DNA of 64,000 bases from Molanna angustata. Lineage: Eukaryota; Arthropoda; Insecta; Trichoptera; Molannidae. Every line of letters begins with the position of its first letter. The stretch's first letter is position 1. The stretch spans positions 2,685,909 through 2,749,908 of the forward strand of contig OY754982.1 in the NCBI GenBank assembly GCA_963576475.1, read 5' to 3'. The position numbers were made by a program, and so were the translations under genes. This document shows positions 31,745-42,699 of the stretch, piece after piece. The notes beneath the pieces are model-generated. The model saw only the letters and a program-made list of their open reading frames with translations, searched no databases and was not told the DNA's origin.

Positions 31745-32240
31745 ATTTAAATATCTCAATAGAGACGAAGTTGGAATAATATAGAATTATGCCTTGAGTC
31801 AATCAAACCAATCTCTCAATAAATGGTGTTACAAAAAGGTTTCTTTGTTGCTTCATAGATAGTTATAATGTCTTATTAACAGGTGATTAGATACTCATTA
31901 TTCACTTTCAATATTTGTATTGATAAGGGTCGGTGGCAGAGCGGTTAGCGCGCTGGGTTAGTAATCCAGTGGTCGCGAGTTCGAATCTTGCCTCGACCGA
32001 TTTCGTTCACCTATAGCACAAGCATTTATTTGCTTATTTTAGGGAACGTAGGAAGATGTATATGTACTTGTTTAACAAGGACATATTCATTAAAAAAAAA
32101 AAAAAACTCAATAAGAAGGCATAATTGGGGATCATTGTGCAAGCGCATAAAGTGATCACGTTAACCAGCCGATGACTGGTCACAAGCCCTGTAGGTGCCT
32201 TGAGTTACTCGTTCTCTTATAATGTACCTAATGTAAAGTT
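31745..32240 (+). mobile_element. MITE theta, copy 1, interrupted by a SINE
   Basis: The left end resembles the 44389-44745 copy (ATCTCAATAGAGACGAA, then CTCAATAAATGGTGTTACAA). It continues after the SINE with AATAAGAAGGCATAATTGG and CCGATGACTGGTCA. The right terminal inverted repeat is eroded. Confidence 0.6.
31927..32106 (+). mobile_element. tRNA-Thr-derived SINE, copy 3 (best preserved)
   Basis: The head starts GGGTCGGTGGCAGAGCGG (A box). An anticodon stem-loop with loop TTAGTAA gives AGT (Thr), and the B box is AGTTCGAATCT. Acceptor-like ends GGTCG and CGACC pair. The body includes TTCACCTATAGCACAAGC, GGAACGTAGGAAGATG and CAAGGACATATTCATT, then an A-run. RNA polymerase III would use the two boxes. 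It lies inside MITE theta and is younger than that copy. Confidence 0.88.
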
Positions 32241-32579
32241 TTTTGAGGAAAATTATAGCTTCAATTTCCAGTAGAGAAGAATTTTAAACATACATATACC
32301 TAGTAAGAGTCAGACGCTTCGAAACCAATCGTCTAAAAAAGGTCGATAGAGGTTTACACAAAATTGATTACAATAATTGAGAAAAAAGTTCTCATAAAAT
32401 CATGCTTCTCATTAAATCATAATTGCTTCTCATAAAATCATGCTTCTTGGGACGGAAAACAGTGGTTTTCTGAAAGAAATTGTCATTTAGCAACGAACTT
32501 GCCAATTGCTCAGGGTGCAAATAAATATTTAGTACTTGCCTATTTCATTGATATTTTGTGACAAATTTACAATAGGGAA

Positions 32580-32665
32580 ATCGAGGCACCAACAGGGCTT
32601 ACCACCTGTCATTGGCTGGATTACGTGTTCACTTTAAGCGCTTGCACAACGTTCACCAATTATTC
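32580..32665 (-). mobile_element. MITE theta, fragment
   Basis: On the minus strand it reads GAACGTTGTGCAAGCGC, then CCAATGACAGGTGGTAAGCC and GTTGGTGCCTCGA, which matches the middle of the other theta copies. Confidence 0.6.
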
Positions 32666-32669
32666 ATTT

Positions 32670-33384
32670 TTATTAAATTCCCTTATTTATCCAATTTTTG
32701 ACCACGTATTCTGAATAAAGTGTCGTTTTGTGAGACGAGACTGGAGTGTTGTGACACACGTATGTGTCGTATTTCAATTTATAAGGTTATGTACACCGCA
32801 CACCTGTCGCTGGTCACCCCGCATTGTGGGATATTGCACGATTGTATGACCGATTGTCATTATATATCGTGTAGTGTTTCTATCGTACTTTCAACAAATA
32901 TTTCAAATTTATTTGAAAAATTACCAAGTTTTAATATGCTAGAATAATTATGTACTTTTGTCAAATTACAAATTGTTATATTATACATAGGTAATCATTT
33001 TATATAACACAAAATTACGAAAATGTAATGATGATAGGAGTATTTCGTGTTTTTAAATTATTTATCATGAATACAAAAGCTAGCATTTTCAACTAATTTT
33101 ACAAGATTTATCGTCCGTGTTAAATTTGAGGGCTGGATTAAAATAGAGACCATTTGTTTCTGCTTTTTTACAGTTTTATTTTTTATTATATTCGAAGTTT
33201 CAAAACAAAATTAATTTGTGACATTTTTTCTCGAAGAAAGTTTCATTGCAAATTTGTTTGAGTCGAGCGACAATGATATTATTCAAAAATACATGCATTT
33301 AGGTGAAACAAATGGGTCCAACCAATCTCGGTCAACGTGGGGCGCATAATTACATATATTTTTATTTTTGAATCACGAATGTAT
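32670..33384. other. AT-rich DNA, nothing recognised
   Basis: A 75-codon open frame at 32720-32947 shows no recognisable domain. Confidence 0.35.
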
Positions 33385-33900
33385 ATTCAGAAGTTAGAGA
33401 ACAGACCAAAAAAGCAGCCGCGAGTTCAGGATGTCTCAAAAATATCATCTGGCATAACGAATACATAAGAACGGATAGTAAGGTCAGAATTTATAAGACA
33501 CGTGTTAGACCAATCATGACATACGCGGTGGAGACAAGAGCTGACACGACCAGAACCAAAAACCTCCTACGAACATCGGAAATGAAGGTTTTAAGGGCTA
33601 TCACAGGGAAGACGCTTAGGGACAGAATTCGCAATGACGACATTAGGCGGACCTGTAAGACCAAGGACATCATACGATGGAGTAGAGCTAGGAGAAGATT
33701 CTGGAGGGACCATGTCAACCGGATGGACGCATTTCGAATCCCATCCATAGCGGCAAACGAAATCCCACCAGGGCATCGCCTCCCCGGGAGAGCACCGAAG
33801 AGGTGGAGGGATAGCTGGATCTCAGGTTCACAGGAAAAGCTTTCTCTAAAAAACAGATCTACGATCTAATGTAAGAAGAAGAAGAGGACGAAGAAGAAGA
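33385..33900 (+). mobile_element. RTE-like LINE 3' portion (subfamily A), best copy
   Basis: 5'-truncated. The frame is open from EVREQTKKAAASSGCL through IMTYAVETRADTTRTKNLLR, KVLRAITGKTLRDRIRNDDI and RARRRFWRDHVNRMD to RLPGRAPKRWRDSWISG, with a stop at 33867. A GAAGAAGAAGAGGACGAAG tail follows. The RT core and endonuclease are missing. This copy anchors the identity of those at 915, 3606 and 30098. Confidence 0.85.
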
Positions 33901-33954
33901 ATATCTATCAAAGCAATTATAAAAAGTTGAAAAAAAAAATCATAAGCTTAGAGC

Positions 33955-34870
33955 TTTAGCCGAATATTTTCAAAGTTGCATATACAAAAACATTGGATTT
34001 TTTCCCTGTCGGGAGTCGGGAATAATATTTTATGACAAGTTTTAAGACGGCTACTTTTTATAAGATCAGATTTACACAGTTAAGATATATTCAATAAGAA
34101 GGGAATTCAATAAGAAGGCATAATTGGTAAACGTTGCGCAAGCACCAATTACACTACAAGGGCTCCATCGAAGCTTAGGTGAAACTCGCCTCCAAAAAAT
34201 TGAGCGTACTATATAGAGCGCGTAGATATTTAACTAAGACCCAGATCTGTATACTCTACAAAGCGCAAATACGTTCAATTATTGAATATGGCAGTCACCT
34301 CTGGAGTGGCGCCCCCCAATACCTATTGAATACTCTCGACGCTGTCCAAAGGCGTGCTATACGTCTGATTGATGATCCATCACTTACTGATGGATTGCAA
34401 TCACTAGAACACAGACGCAGAGTCGGTATTTTAAGTTTATTCTATAGATACTACCACGGGAATTGCTCAGAAGAACTTGCATCTTTGGTCCCTCCTCCAC
34501 CCACTCGCAACAGAGTCACTCGCTTTACTCAATCGCAGCACCCATTCACAGTGGACCTTCAACATATACGAACAAGTCAGCAGCCCGACTGTGGAACAAT
34601 CTTCCGAATTCTGTGTTTCCACCTTCGTACAACCCGGGTCTTTTTAAAATCCGAATTAATAAACTCTTTTCTAGATTGCAAACCCCTCCCGACGCTACGT
34701 AGTGCGCTACTTCGGAAGAGTAAAATGGACCCAAATCCTAATAGCTGGCGTCCCCTACGTGGACATGGTAAAAAAAAGCGTATAAAGTGATAACGTAAAC
34801 CAGCTGATGACAGGTCGTAAGCCCTATCGGTTCCTCGAGTTCCTGGTTCTCTTATAATGTTCCATCTTCA
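33955..34870 (+). mobile_element. MITE theta, copy 2, interrupted by a jockey fragment
   Basis: The left part (AATAAGAAGGCATAATTGG, AACGTTGCGCAAGC) ends at about 34145. The right part (TAAAGTGATAACGTAAACC, AGCTGATGACAGGTC, TCTCTAAAGAGATGTT) resumes at about 34778 after the LINE. The right terminal repeat AGAGATGTT is still recognisable. Confidence 0.6.
34150..34777 (+). pseudogene. Jockey-clade LINE C-terminus with one frameshift
   Basis: The frame from about 34176 reads KLSVLYRARRYLTKTQICIL, YKAQIRSIIEYGSHLWSGAP, LDAVQRRAIRLIDDPSLTD and HRRRVGILSLFYRYYHG. A frameshift near 34575-34590 moves the reading to AARLWNNLPNSVFPPSYNPG, then LFKIRINKLFSRLQ, ending at about 34702. This is the thumb and C-terminal region of a jockey-type protein, also common in other insects. 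A short A-run at about 34770 is the tail. Dead copy, inserted in MITE theta. Confidence 0.78.
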
Positions 34871-34959
34871 TCTCTAAAGAGATGTTAAAATTTGTCATAT
34901 AACTTAAACATCTGTTATTTTCTTTTTCTATTATTTCATCCGTCGAAAAGTTAGGAATG

Positions 34960-35470
34960 CTCTCACGTACTGTACGATTTAGTTTATTAATGTTTACAAT
35001 AACAATTCATTCAGAAATTGTCAAACTTTCAAATATGGTGGGGAGTGTAGCGTTGGCCACAACCTACTTATATTTTCCTGCATCAATTTTTCATATTTTG
35101 TTTTCATTCAAATGGGTCCAGCGATTATTCTGGACAAGTGATGCGTGTTTTTTTATTCCTTTTGGGTATATTATAATAACGCAATTTACGCAATCCAACA
35201 CACATTTTGTTTGATGTAAAATGACAGTCGTTGGCAGAACGACCGACCGACGCAATTTGTCACCACTCCACGTCACATCTCTTGTCGCAACACTCCCCCT
35301 CGTTACGGGGATTACGCGGAGAAATGAAATTTTATAAATTGAACAGTGTGGACGATCAATCATCGTGTAGTCGATATAAGTCCCCATCATGGCGGACGTG
35401 ACAATGAAAAAAAAGATTATAATAAAATAAAAACGAGTGGGATGTGACCAACACTTGAATCTCGACTGCA
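34960..35470. repeat. Partial copies of repeat epsilon end, both orientations
   Basis: The words GTAGCGTTGGCCACAACC (35048, plus) and ACGAGTGGGATGTGACCAAC (35433, minus) match GAGTTGGCTTCAACCCACTC at 43090 and the 52745-52800 segment. Between them is ordinary sequence. Borders are uncertain. Confidence 0.35.
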
Positions 35471-35840
35471 TAAGTTAGTGTTCATTCATTATATACGATT
35501 AATGGAGCATTGTGGTAGTCCATGACTACAGATATAATAGTATAAACACTATGCGATCAACCTTACATGACTAGTGTTCATAATATTTTTTTTATATTAT
35601 GTACAAAAAGATTAATAAATAAAACATTAATAAAATAATTTGAAAGCTCAAACATACAAAACGCGAAAAATGCTACAGTCTAATGCTACACTGTTAGGCA
35701 ATATATCAACCAGTGTACAAATTATATGTACAAGAAGTACAAATAAATAAATAAATAAATATAAAATGACGATATGTAATTTGATGAAAATGTAAGTTTT
35801 GAAAATCAAACGAATATGAATAGGTAATGATAGGTTAGAT

Positions 35841-35997
35841 GGGTCGATGGCAGAGCGGTTAGTGGGTTAGTAATCCAGTGGTCGCGAGTTCGAATCCTGC
35901 CTCGATCGATTTCGTTATCTATAGTAGGTACAAGCATTTATGCTTATTTCAGGGAACGTAGGAAGATGTGTATGAACTTGTTACAAGGACATATTAA
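35841..35997 (+). mobile_element. tRNA-Thr-derived SINE, copy 4
   Basis: Head GGGTCGATGGCAGAGCGG, loop TTAGTAA and B box AGTTCGAATCC, with a short deletion in the anticodon arm. Its tail CAAGGACATATTAA ends in the TTAA used by the piggyBac element, which therefore arrived later. Confidence 0.85.
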
Positions 35998-36312
35998 CCC
36001 TTTCAGTCACGAATTAATTCCAAAGAAGAAAAAAATTTTTTTAATGCATACATCATAATAATATGTCGATTGAAAGATATATTTAAAATTTTATTGATCT
36101 AGCGTTTTTAGGTCAACAAGAATTTTAATGTGTACAAATGTAAACAAATTTACTAAGGTTCACTTTTTAAAGGTATAACTATAATAAAAATGATTTACAA
36201 ATGAGAATTATTATTAATTATTTAATAAGGAAAATATGATATATTTTTGTAATTATAGAATTACAAAGCAGAATTATTGTTTAAAAATAAAATATTAGTG
36301 TAAGTACAAATA

Positions 36313-36492
36313 TTAGTGTAACGGGAAGAAGGAGTGTGGGAAGACCACAGGCTAGATGGTCGGATGACATCAGAAAGACTGTGGGAGTAAATTGGATGCA
36401 ATGTGCCCGGAATAGAGACATGTGGAGGAGCAAGGGGGAGGCCTATATCCAACGATGGATTGAAAACGGCTGAGGAAGAAGAAGAAGAAGAA
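36313..36492 (+). mobile_element. RTE-like LINE 3' end (subfamily D) with 13-bp target duplication
   Basis: Codons from about 36319 read TGRRSVGRPQARWSDDIRKT, VGVNWMQCARNRDMWRS and EAYIQRWIENG, with a stop at 36471 and a (GAA)n tail. GTAAGTACAAATA is exact at 36300-36312 and 36493-36505. It sits in the 3' part of the piggyBac element and is younger. Confidence 0.85.
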
Positions 36493-36563
36493 GTAAGTAC
36501 AAATAAAATGTAAGTAGTTAAATAATGTAGTAAACATTTTTTTCTTAGAAACTAAACATATTA

Positions 36564-37565
36564 TTATTTTTGATGATAAAAAAGAAAACAGTTTCTGTCT
36601 TTCTGTAAACAAAGATGAACTTGACATTTCGAACATTTTCGAACACGATTTTTTGTAAATATGTCCAAGTGGTATACTCTTTCCCAATACATTCGAATCC
36701 TTGGGAATTTTAAATCTCCCATCATAATGTGAAGACCGAACAGTTTTTTTATCTGCTGTACATCACATGCTGTGAAATTCATATCTCCCTTACATAAGGC
36801 ATACGTGTTTGTATGAAATGCAATTTTTTCAAAAATTTCTTCATTAAAATATTTAAAAAAATATTCTAATGGAGTTTTCAGTGATTCATGGTAAGAATTA
36901 CCATGTGATGACGAAGCATGCAATTTAGGAATAAAATTATAATGCTTCCTCCATTTTATGTCACATTTGGGAGTTGTTTTTATGCTCAAACGTGTGTCGG
37001 TATTATTTTCAGTAGAAAAATCCAATAAAATTTCTTCCCTTTCCTCATTATCATCTTCATCGATTACTTCGTCAGCAATCTCCTTAGGATCGGCATTTAC
37101 ATCTCCTATTATTCTGCGTAAAGTTGGAGCATTTTCATCGATGATTGCATCTTCTATTTCACCTTCAGACAAATCTTCTAAATCAGATACATTTCCGTTT
37201 TCTAATAATGACAAAATATCATCAGCAGCTAGACTATCAAGCCTTCGGTAAACTGAAAATCAATAAAATATTCAAAATCAATATGCACGTTCAATAGACT
37301 TACAATAAAATTGTCTACGATTGTACACTTTAAAATGTGACGCTCGACAGTCTTTCAAAATAATCGTCTACGATTGTACACATAACTTAGATTTAGAAGT
37401 ATGGCTAATTAAATCAAAATAATCAATATACTATATATTTGAAAACATAAATAGACATATACTATGTTGTTTAGTAAAATATTTCATAAATAAATGATCA
37501 CATTAACACTGTAAATAAATAAAATATAAGGACAAACCTCCAGATGACAGCTCCACGGTCGCCAT
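36564..37565 (-). CDS. Internally deleted piggyBac transposase, two exons
   Basis: Proposed model: exon 1 37565-37538 (ATG, MATVELSSG), intron 37537-37253 (GT...AG), exon 2 37252-36564, joined in phase for about 238 residues. The N-terminal part is acidic (DLSEGEIEDAIIDE). It is followed by the piggyBac domain start (CDIKWRKHYNF, PLEYFFKYFNEEIFEKIAFH, FPRIRMYWERVYHLDIF). The frame then passes straight into NRVRKCSKCQVHLCLQKDRN and CFLFYH, a Cys-rich finger like that at the C-terminus of piggyBac transposases. The catalytic DDD region between them (several hundred residues in full-length family members) is absent, so it cannot cut DNA, but it keeps the finger known in this family to contact the terminal repeats. 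Splicing is inferred from sequence only. Confidence 0.75.
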
Positions 37566-37873
37566 GGCGGGAATAATTATGAATATTTTGTCACAAATAT
37601 CATAGATGGCGTTGGTTATCATTTTGTTTGAATTTTAAATGTGTATAAATGTAGACTAAACTAACCAGACATTAAAAAATATCCAAACAGCGGAAACATT
37701 ACTGTTTGAAGTTGGTGTGTACAATTGTACACATAGTGACCGAAAGGGTTAATTTTTATATATTAAGTACTTACCTAACGAGGGTTCGGACGCACGGAAA
37801 GAACGCATTATCGAAATCAGATAAAGCATGCTACGAATGTACACTCAGCAAAAAAAATGTAAAACAATGTTTT

Positions 37874-38517
37874 CCAACTGTCGATTCGTTCATGAGAATT
37901 CAATTTCTGAATCCGTTCATGAGAATTCAATACGCTGAAAATTGGTATAAACATAGACAATAACAAAATCTCAAATAAGTTTTTTTTTAAATTCCAGGGT
38001 TTCTCAAATATTTTTTATTAAGAAAAATATTTTTTTTATGATAAATTTATGAGTTTAACTGCCTTTATTTCCAAATTTTTTAAAAATATCGAAAAAATCC
38101 GAAACATTCCAACTAGAAAATTTTATTTTTTATAAAAAAGATTAACATTGTGTTAGCACATCTCAATTTTTTTTTAAGAATTTTTATAAAAAATTAATTT
38201 AGTGACGACATTGCTTCATACAATTTGTATGGCAGTAGCCTACACATAATATCTAAGAATTCTTAATAGTTTGATACTAATCTCCAAACATACATACATA
38301 CCATCATGCTGTTTTCATATTCTGGGTAGGATCAAAGGACTGACCTCCATACTATCCTATCTTGACTTACATACCTTGGTACATGTGTTGTATAGAAAAC
38401 CAAATATCTTAAAATATTAAATAATTTGTAATTATGGGTTTATAGTTTGGTACTTATTCTTCAACTATAAGTACTATCGCTATCGACAGTTGGATCTCAT
38501 ATGTTACATGCAACTAG
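37874..38517 (+). mobile_element. Helentron-like non-autonomous element, third copy (shortened)
   Basis: Starts CCAACTGTCGATTCG and ends with ATCGACAGTTGG, a hairpin with one mispair (CATAT...ACATG) and CTAG, between T and T. It matches the 10979-13057 copies but has lost the left microsatellite-bearing part, where CGTTCATGAGAATTCAAT is partly duplicated. The middle is uninterrupted, which proves where the nested copy inserted. Confidence 0.8.
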
Positions 38518-38696
38518 TTTATGATTTTTCAGTGATAAACTCTCCACTACAATATACTAATGGAGAGTAAAAAATAATAAATGTAGACAGCAGCGTCTTG
38601 TAGGTTTGTATTGAAATTAAATTTCAATGTTTTCTTTTACATAGATAACATTACTCCATTAATCAAAAACATATTAGAGGAACATTTTTACAGTAT

Positions 38697-39055
38697 TATA
38701 TATACATACATATACATGCATGATCGCCGTGCTCTTTTATTTTCGCACATTCCTAGCTTCCTTTACATCCATGCGTCATATCATACATGTTCGTCGGTTG
38801 GTCAAGCATATGTTTCCTTCTTTCAAAATACCATTCACATGGTCGTGCCGTCCCTTTCTGGAGCGGTCCCTTCTATGTACTCCATCTCTTACACTCATGT
38901 ATATTTTTTGGACAGTCGTTCATCATTTTCTAATATGCCCAAACCACCTAATAGCATTCACTATCATTAAACTTATAATTCTTTCCCTTCTATATCTTGC
39001 AATATCTCCTTACATCCTCATTTTTTATTCTAACATATATCGTTCTTTTAGATAC
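38697..39055 (-). mobile_element. RTE-like LINE 3' fragment (subfamily B), decayed
   Basis: Minus-strand similarity to the 28037 protein is seen as TCACATGGTCGTGCCGTCCC, CTTTCAAAATACCATTCAC and CATACATGTTCG on plus. Many substitutions and frameshifts. The tail side has TATATACATACATATACATG. Confidence 0.6.
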
Positions 39056-39240
39056 TCATCTTCTTCTTCTTCTTGTATCGCTCCGAGTAGTGGAGGTTGG
39101 CGACCATCACACCAAACTTATCCCGTTCCTGAGCCAATATATTTACATATATAACACTGCATATTTATAACCACGAAATATGTGGCCGATGTGTGCAGAT
39201 TTGAATCTCTTGGCAGTGGTCATTGAGAGTATTTCGCAGT
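39056..39240 (-). mobile_element. RTE-like LINE 3' fragment (subfamily C)
   Basis: The minus strand reads FGVMVANLHY near the end and, further in, TTAKRFKSAHIGHIFRG, matching 3355-3605. TTCTTCTTCTTCTTG at 39060-39074 is the reversed GAA tail. Frames are broken. Confidence 0.6.
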
Positions 39241-39775
39241 CCCCTCGCCGAAGCGGCTGCTCATCGGACAAAACAAGGACTACGATCAAACATGTTTCAT
39301 ACCACTACCACTAAGAGTCCAACCACAAACTTGAAGGCCCCGTCAATCATGGAGAGGGTTTCCCATCCAACATTGTCACAGTAATACGTGACTCGACAGG
39401 AAACCTTCATCACGCCTGTAGTACTTTTAGTTCTTCGATTACCACGCCAAGCGCAGCATCGGCTACACGTGTCTCATCATCATGGTGGACTACCGCCGAG
39501 TGGGTCGTGCCCACCAGTCATACCGGGGAGCTCCTCCCCTTAGAATTCGTGTTGGCGATTTACAGGAACCACACCACGTGTAAAGTACTTTCACTTCTTC
39601 GCAGTGGCCAGTAAGGAATTACGCAGGCTTCTACCCCACTCCGTAGGGATCGTTATAGAACTAAGTAATTATGTTCGTCCCCGAAGCGGCTGCTCGTCGG
39701 ACAAAACAAGACACTACCACTAAGAGTCCAACCACAAACGTGGAGGTCAGCAATCCTATATTATTCTTTAATATA
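39241..39775. repeat. GC-rich block with internal direct repeat
   Basis: CGAAGCGGCTGCTC, TCGGACAAAACAAG and ACTACCACTAAGAGTCCAAC occur in order at about 39249-39330 and again at about 39682-39735. A GCAGTGG..TTTCGCAG-like segment precedes each. Possibly a duplicated LINE 5' region or LTR remnant. No protein domain recognised. Confidence 0.5.
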
Positions 39776-41460
39776 ATGGTACTTTGAAATTTACATTTAT
39801 GTTAAATAAATAGACGCGTTAACTATTTACACATTTATTATTGAATACAGCAATTGATATTTATAAGATTGAAGTACAATAATAGTATACAAATGATTCA
39901 CAACGTGAGAGCACTATCTTCAATCAAAATACGATCAATCCAGCCCTGGCCTTACCCCCGACACTCGTTAATATGGATCTCCCAATTCCCGAAGAATGCC
40001 GATCTCCTGATTCGTGCTAACTCGTATAATGCCTATCAGCTATACCGATTGACTGTTGTAAGGCGCAACATTAATATATTACATATTCCATCATATTCAA
40101 AACTCTTCCGTTTGAGATACAATCGACCCATGAGATATGCAACAATCATTTGTACAGCTACATCTCAAATGCTTCACTTTTAGATCATTTTAATAAGCTT
40201 CACATATCTAACTTTCCATCCAGTTAAAGCTCTGAAAATTTCAGAAGTTGTGTATTCCCGATAACAACTCAGGCTTGAACTGTTTCCAGCCTAATCCATT
40301 TGATATTTTGTTAACAATGAGCAATTTTGTATTTCATACAAAGTGAACAATAATTATTGCATTAAACCAGCAGGCTTATTCCGGTTCTTTTATCGCGGCA
40401 ATATACACAAGTTTATACTCTACATGCGTTTCTTTTAGCAGATCGTTATTCTGTTTTCCATGGACACTAGACCGCGTAAACTTCCGCGCATATGTCGAGA
40501 AAACTTCAGTTCGCCGTTCGTTACCCGGTATTCTGTTTGGAGCGAAATACGCAATGACATTCGACAGGTGAATTTATTCGCAGAGTTTAATGCGGCATAT
40601 CGAGGTGGTGTTAAGTTCTGTGTAAAGACAAGAAGCGACGCGTACACACATTCGTTCGTTTCACAGATTATACTTATGAATGACAGTTAGTGATGAGTAA
40701 CTTTCACTTGAATAGGAATAAGGGTACAGGAGTTTATTTTTATGAAATTCTTTTTACGTGAAGAAAACTACGACCCTAAATATCCTCGTTTTTTTGTTTG
40801 CTTGTTATTTATCGTTAGAGAGATTTTGAGAGTCCTTCCTTTTACTCCAACTAATTCAAATACAACTGGTTTTTATTTCATTTTAAAGTCGTGTATATAT
40901 CTCGCATTGAAAAAAAAGAGTTTACAAAAGATCTCTACGAGAGAATAATAAATGCGATTTTTTTTCGTATGAACAAAGTCGAAAGGGAACAACGATTCTG
41001 ATTTGCATAAAGAGTATCTTTATAAAAGGTGGAAGGTATTTTTTCAGAAACAGCAATCACTTTCCGAGTTCGTTGGCCCAACGACAAGGCCGTATCTAAC
41101 CAAGTTCAAATGATGCGGTTGCAAAAGGCATCAAGAAATCTGAAGCGCCAAATATTATTTTTAACAATAATTTTTGTTTACTTTAGATAAGGTATATACA
41201 AAACATAAAAAGTCTGTCTACTGTTATGGAACCGAATTTCTATGCATCAAATTGATATTTTATTCTTTGATAACGGAACTACGAGCACGTTGAACGCAGA
41301 CCGCTAGATCATACAGTAAACCAAGCAATCTTCATGGATCTTCCTCGACTTACATCCAGAAGAAGACCAAAGAATTCCTGGATCATGCAAAGACGACACT
41401 AATTGCAGAGACATGGCCTAGGTGACATAATACAAGACAGAAGGATTTAAGGACGAGGAG
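39776..41460. other. No recognised feature
   Basis: Open frames at 39854-40183 and 40460-40690 (with an overlapping minus frame) have no recognisable domain and no splice context I can support. Confidence 0.35.
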
Positions 41461-41465
41461 AGCTG

Positions 41466-41625
41466 ACTGTAAGATTGAAAGAGATATTCTGAGTAGAATG
41501 AAGATAAATGCTTTGCGATGGTTCGGACATGTAGAGAGAATGAACGATGAACTACTGACAAAGAAAGTATACAAGGCTGAAAAGAGTGGATTCAGATGTA
41601 AGGGTCGACGATGCTATCTTTAAGA
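41466..41625 (+). mobile_element. RTE-like LINE fragment (subfamily B), diverged
   Basis: The frame reads DCKIERDILSRMKINALRWF, GHVERMNDELLTKKVYKAEK and SGFRCKGR, clearly related to VNTLRWFGHMGRMNEERLTK in the 28037 copy. It is more diverged than the other B copies. Confidence 0.6.
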
Positions 41626-42429
41626 CTAATATTGTAGAATAACGCACCCCAATAACTCAGGATAGTACATACTCATTTACATTACACTTTTGTAACGGCC
41701 ATTTTGAATTATTTAAAATTTATTGTCAAGTAAACATTTGTGATTCATTCCTCGTCTTCTTTTTCATTCCCATATTTGTTCGCCTCAACGCCTGAGACCA
41801 ACTATACCAACCAGACCATATATACCAACCAACATCCGAGAGTTGAGGAAAATACTAATGTTTATGCAAGTTTAGCATTCAGATTGTGTTCAATTAGTAA
41901 CGGATAATGTCTGCCCATGCGTTTAATATTGCAGAACAATAAGTTTGTACTCGGAGCAGACTTCATCTCGAGATGTAATAATATTAGTCTAGAGATACAT
42001 GCACAGAATTGTTAAATTTCTTATAAAACAGAAATCAGGTAAGTATGTAATAAGCAGTTGAGTGAGCGTATTTAAACATAACGTTGGTACGTACATATGC
42101 TTAATAATTTGCATAAATATGTAACATGAAATGAATAATGAGAACGAACTACACCACAATTCAGTGTCCATATTACCTACATATTTTCATTTCTCAGCTA
42201 TTCTATCTATAGAAAATCTCAAAGACTTAGAAATAGGAAATACTTGAAGACCAGCAGGGCTATTCATGAAGTTGATTTCGATTAGATTCAGACTTGAGTA
42301 ATTTTTAAGATAAAAATTTATTGATTCAATATATTTATTTATTCAATAAATTGAGGACGACATCAATGTTTTCTTCAAATTTAAATGTAAAATAAACGAT
42401 AAATACTAATTTTATGCAATCAAGCATTA

Positions 42430-42655
42430 TTATTTAAATAAAATATTCGAGATAGATTTGGCATGATCATATAAATGAGATTTTGAAAGAGGGGAATATA
42501 CCAAGTCAGAATAATAGGAGAGCATGTATGACGCGATGTATTAATGTAAATGAGGCAAAACAGGTATGCCAAGATAGAAGAGTCTGGCGTTCGGTTCTCT
42601 CTGCCTACCCCAAATAGGGAAACGGCATGACGGTATGTATGTATGAGAGCTGACT
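42430..42655 (+). mobile_element. RTE-like LINE 3' end (subfamily B)
   Basis: Reads DHINEILKEGNIPSQNNRRA, CMTRCINVNEAKQVCQDRR and VWRSVLSAYPK, with an early stop and a GGTATGTATGTATG tail. Truncated at the 5' side. Confidence 0.7.
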
Positions 42656-42699
42656 CCAACAGCCTCCACAGACAAAGAGTTCAGATATGGCAAGTGAGA

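Larger units (their letters stand above)
35994..37752 (-). mobile_element. piggyBac-type DNA transposon between TTAA sites
   Basis: TTAA at 35994-35997 and 37749-37752 flank a 1751-bp element. Its ends are CCCTTTCAGTCAC (left) and, read inward, CCCTTTCGGTCAC (right): 12 of 13 bases match. This is the standard piggyBac arrangement. Near the 5' side, GTCTACGATTGTACAC occurs twice (37313-37328 and 37366-37381), and a related GTACAATTGTACAC palindrome sits by the right end; these could be transposase-binding repeats. The element encodes a shortened transposase and is itself hit by an RTE fragment. Confidence 0.88.

Noticed and set aside
31927..32000. Functional tRNA-Thr gene
   Set aside because: The same head with the same 100-bp body is present six times, and the acceptor stem is incomplete; it is a SINE head.
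36958..37251. Plus-strand 97-codon serine-rich frame
   Set aside because: It is the antisense shadow of the acidic piggyBac N-terminus.
40435..40690. Overlapping 70-76-codon frames on both strands
   Set aside because: No recognisable domain, splice context or repeat similarity.
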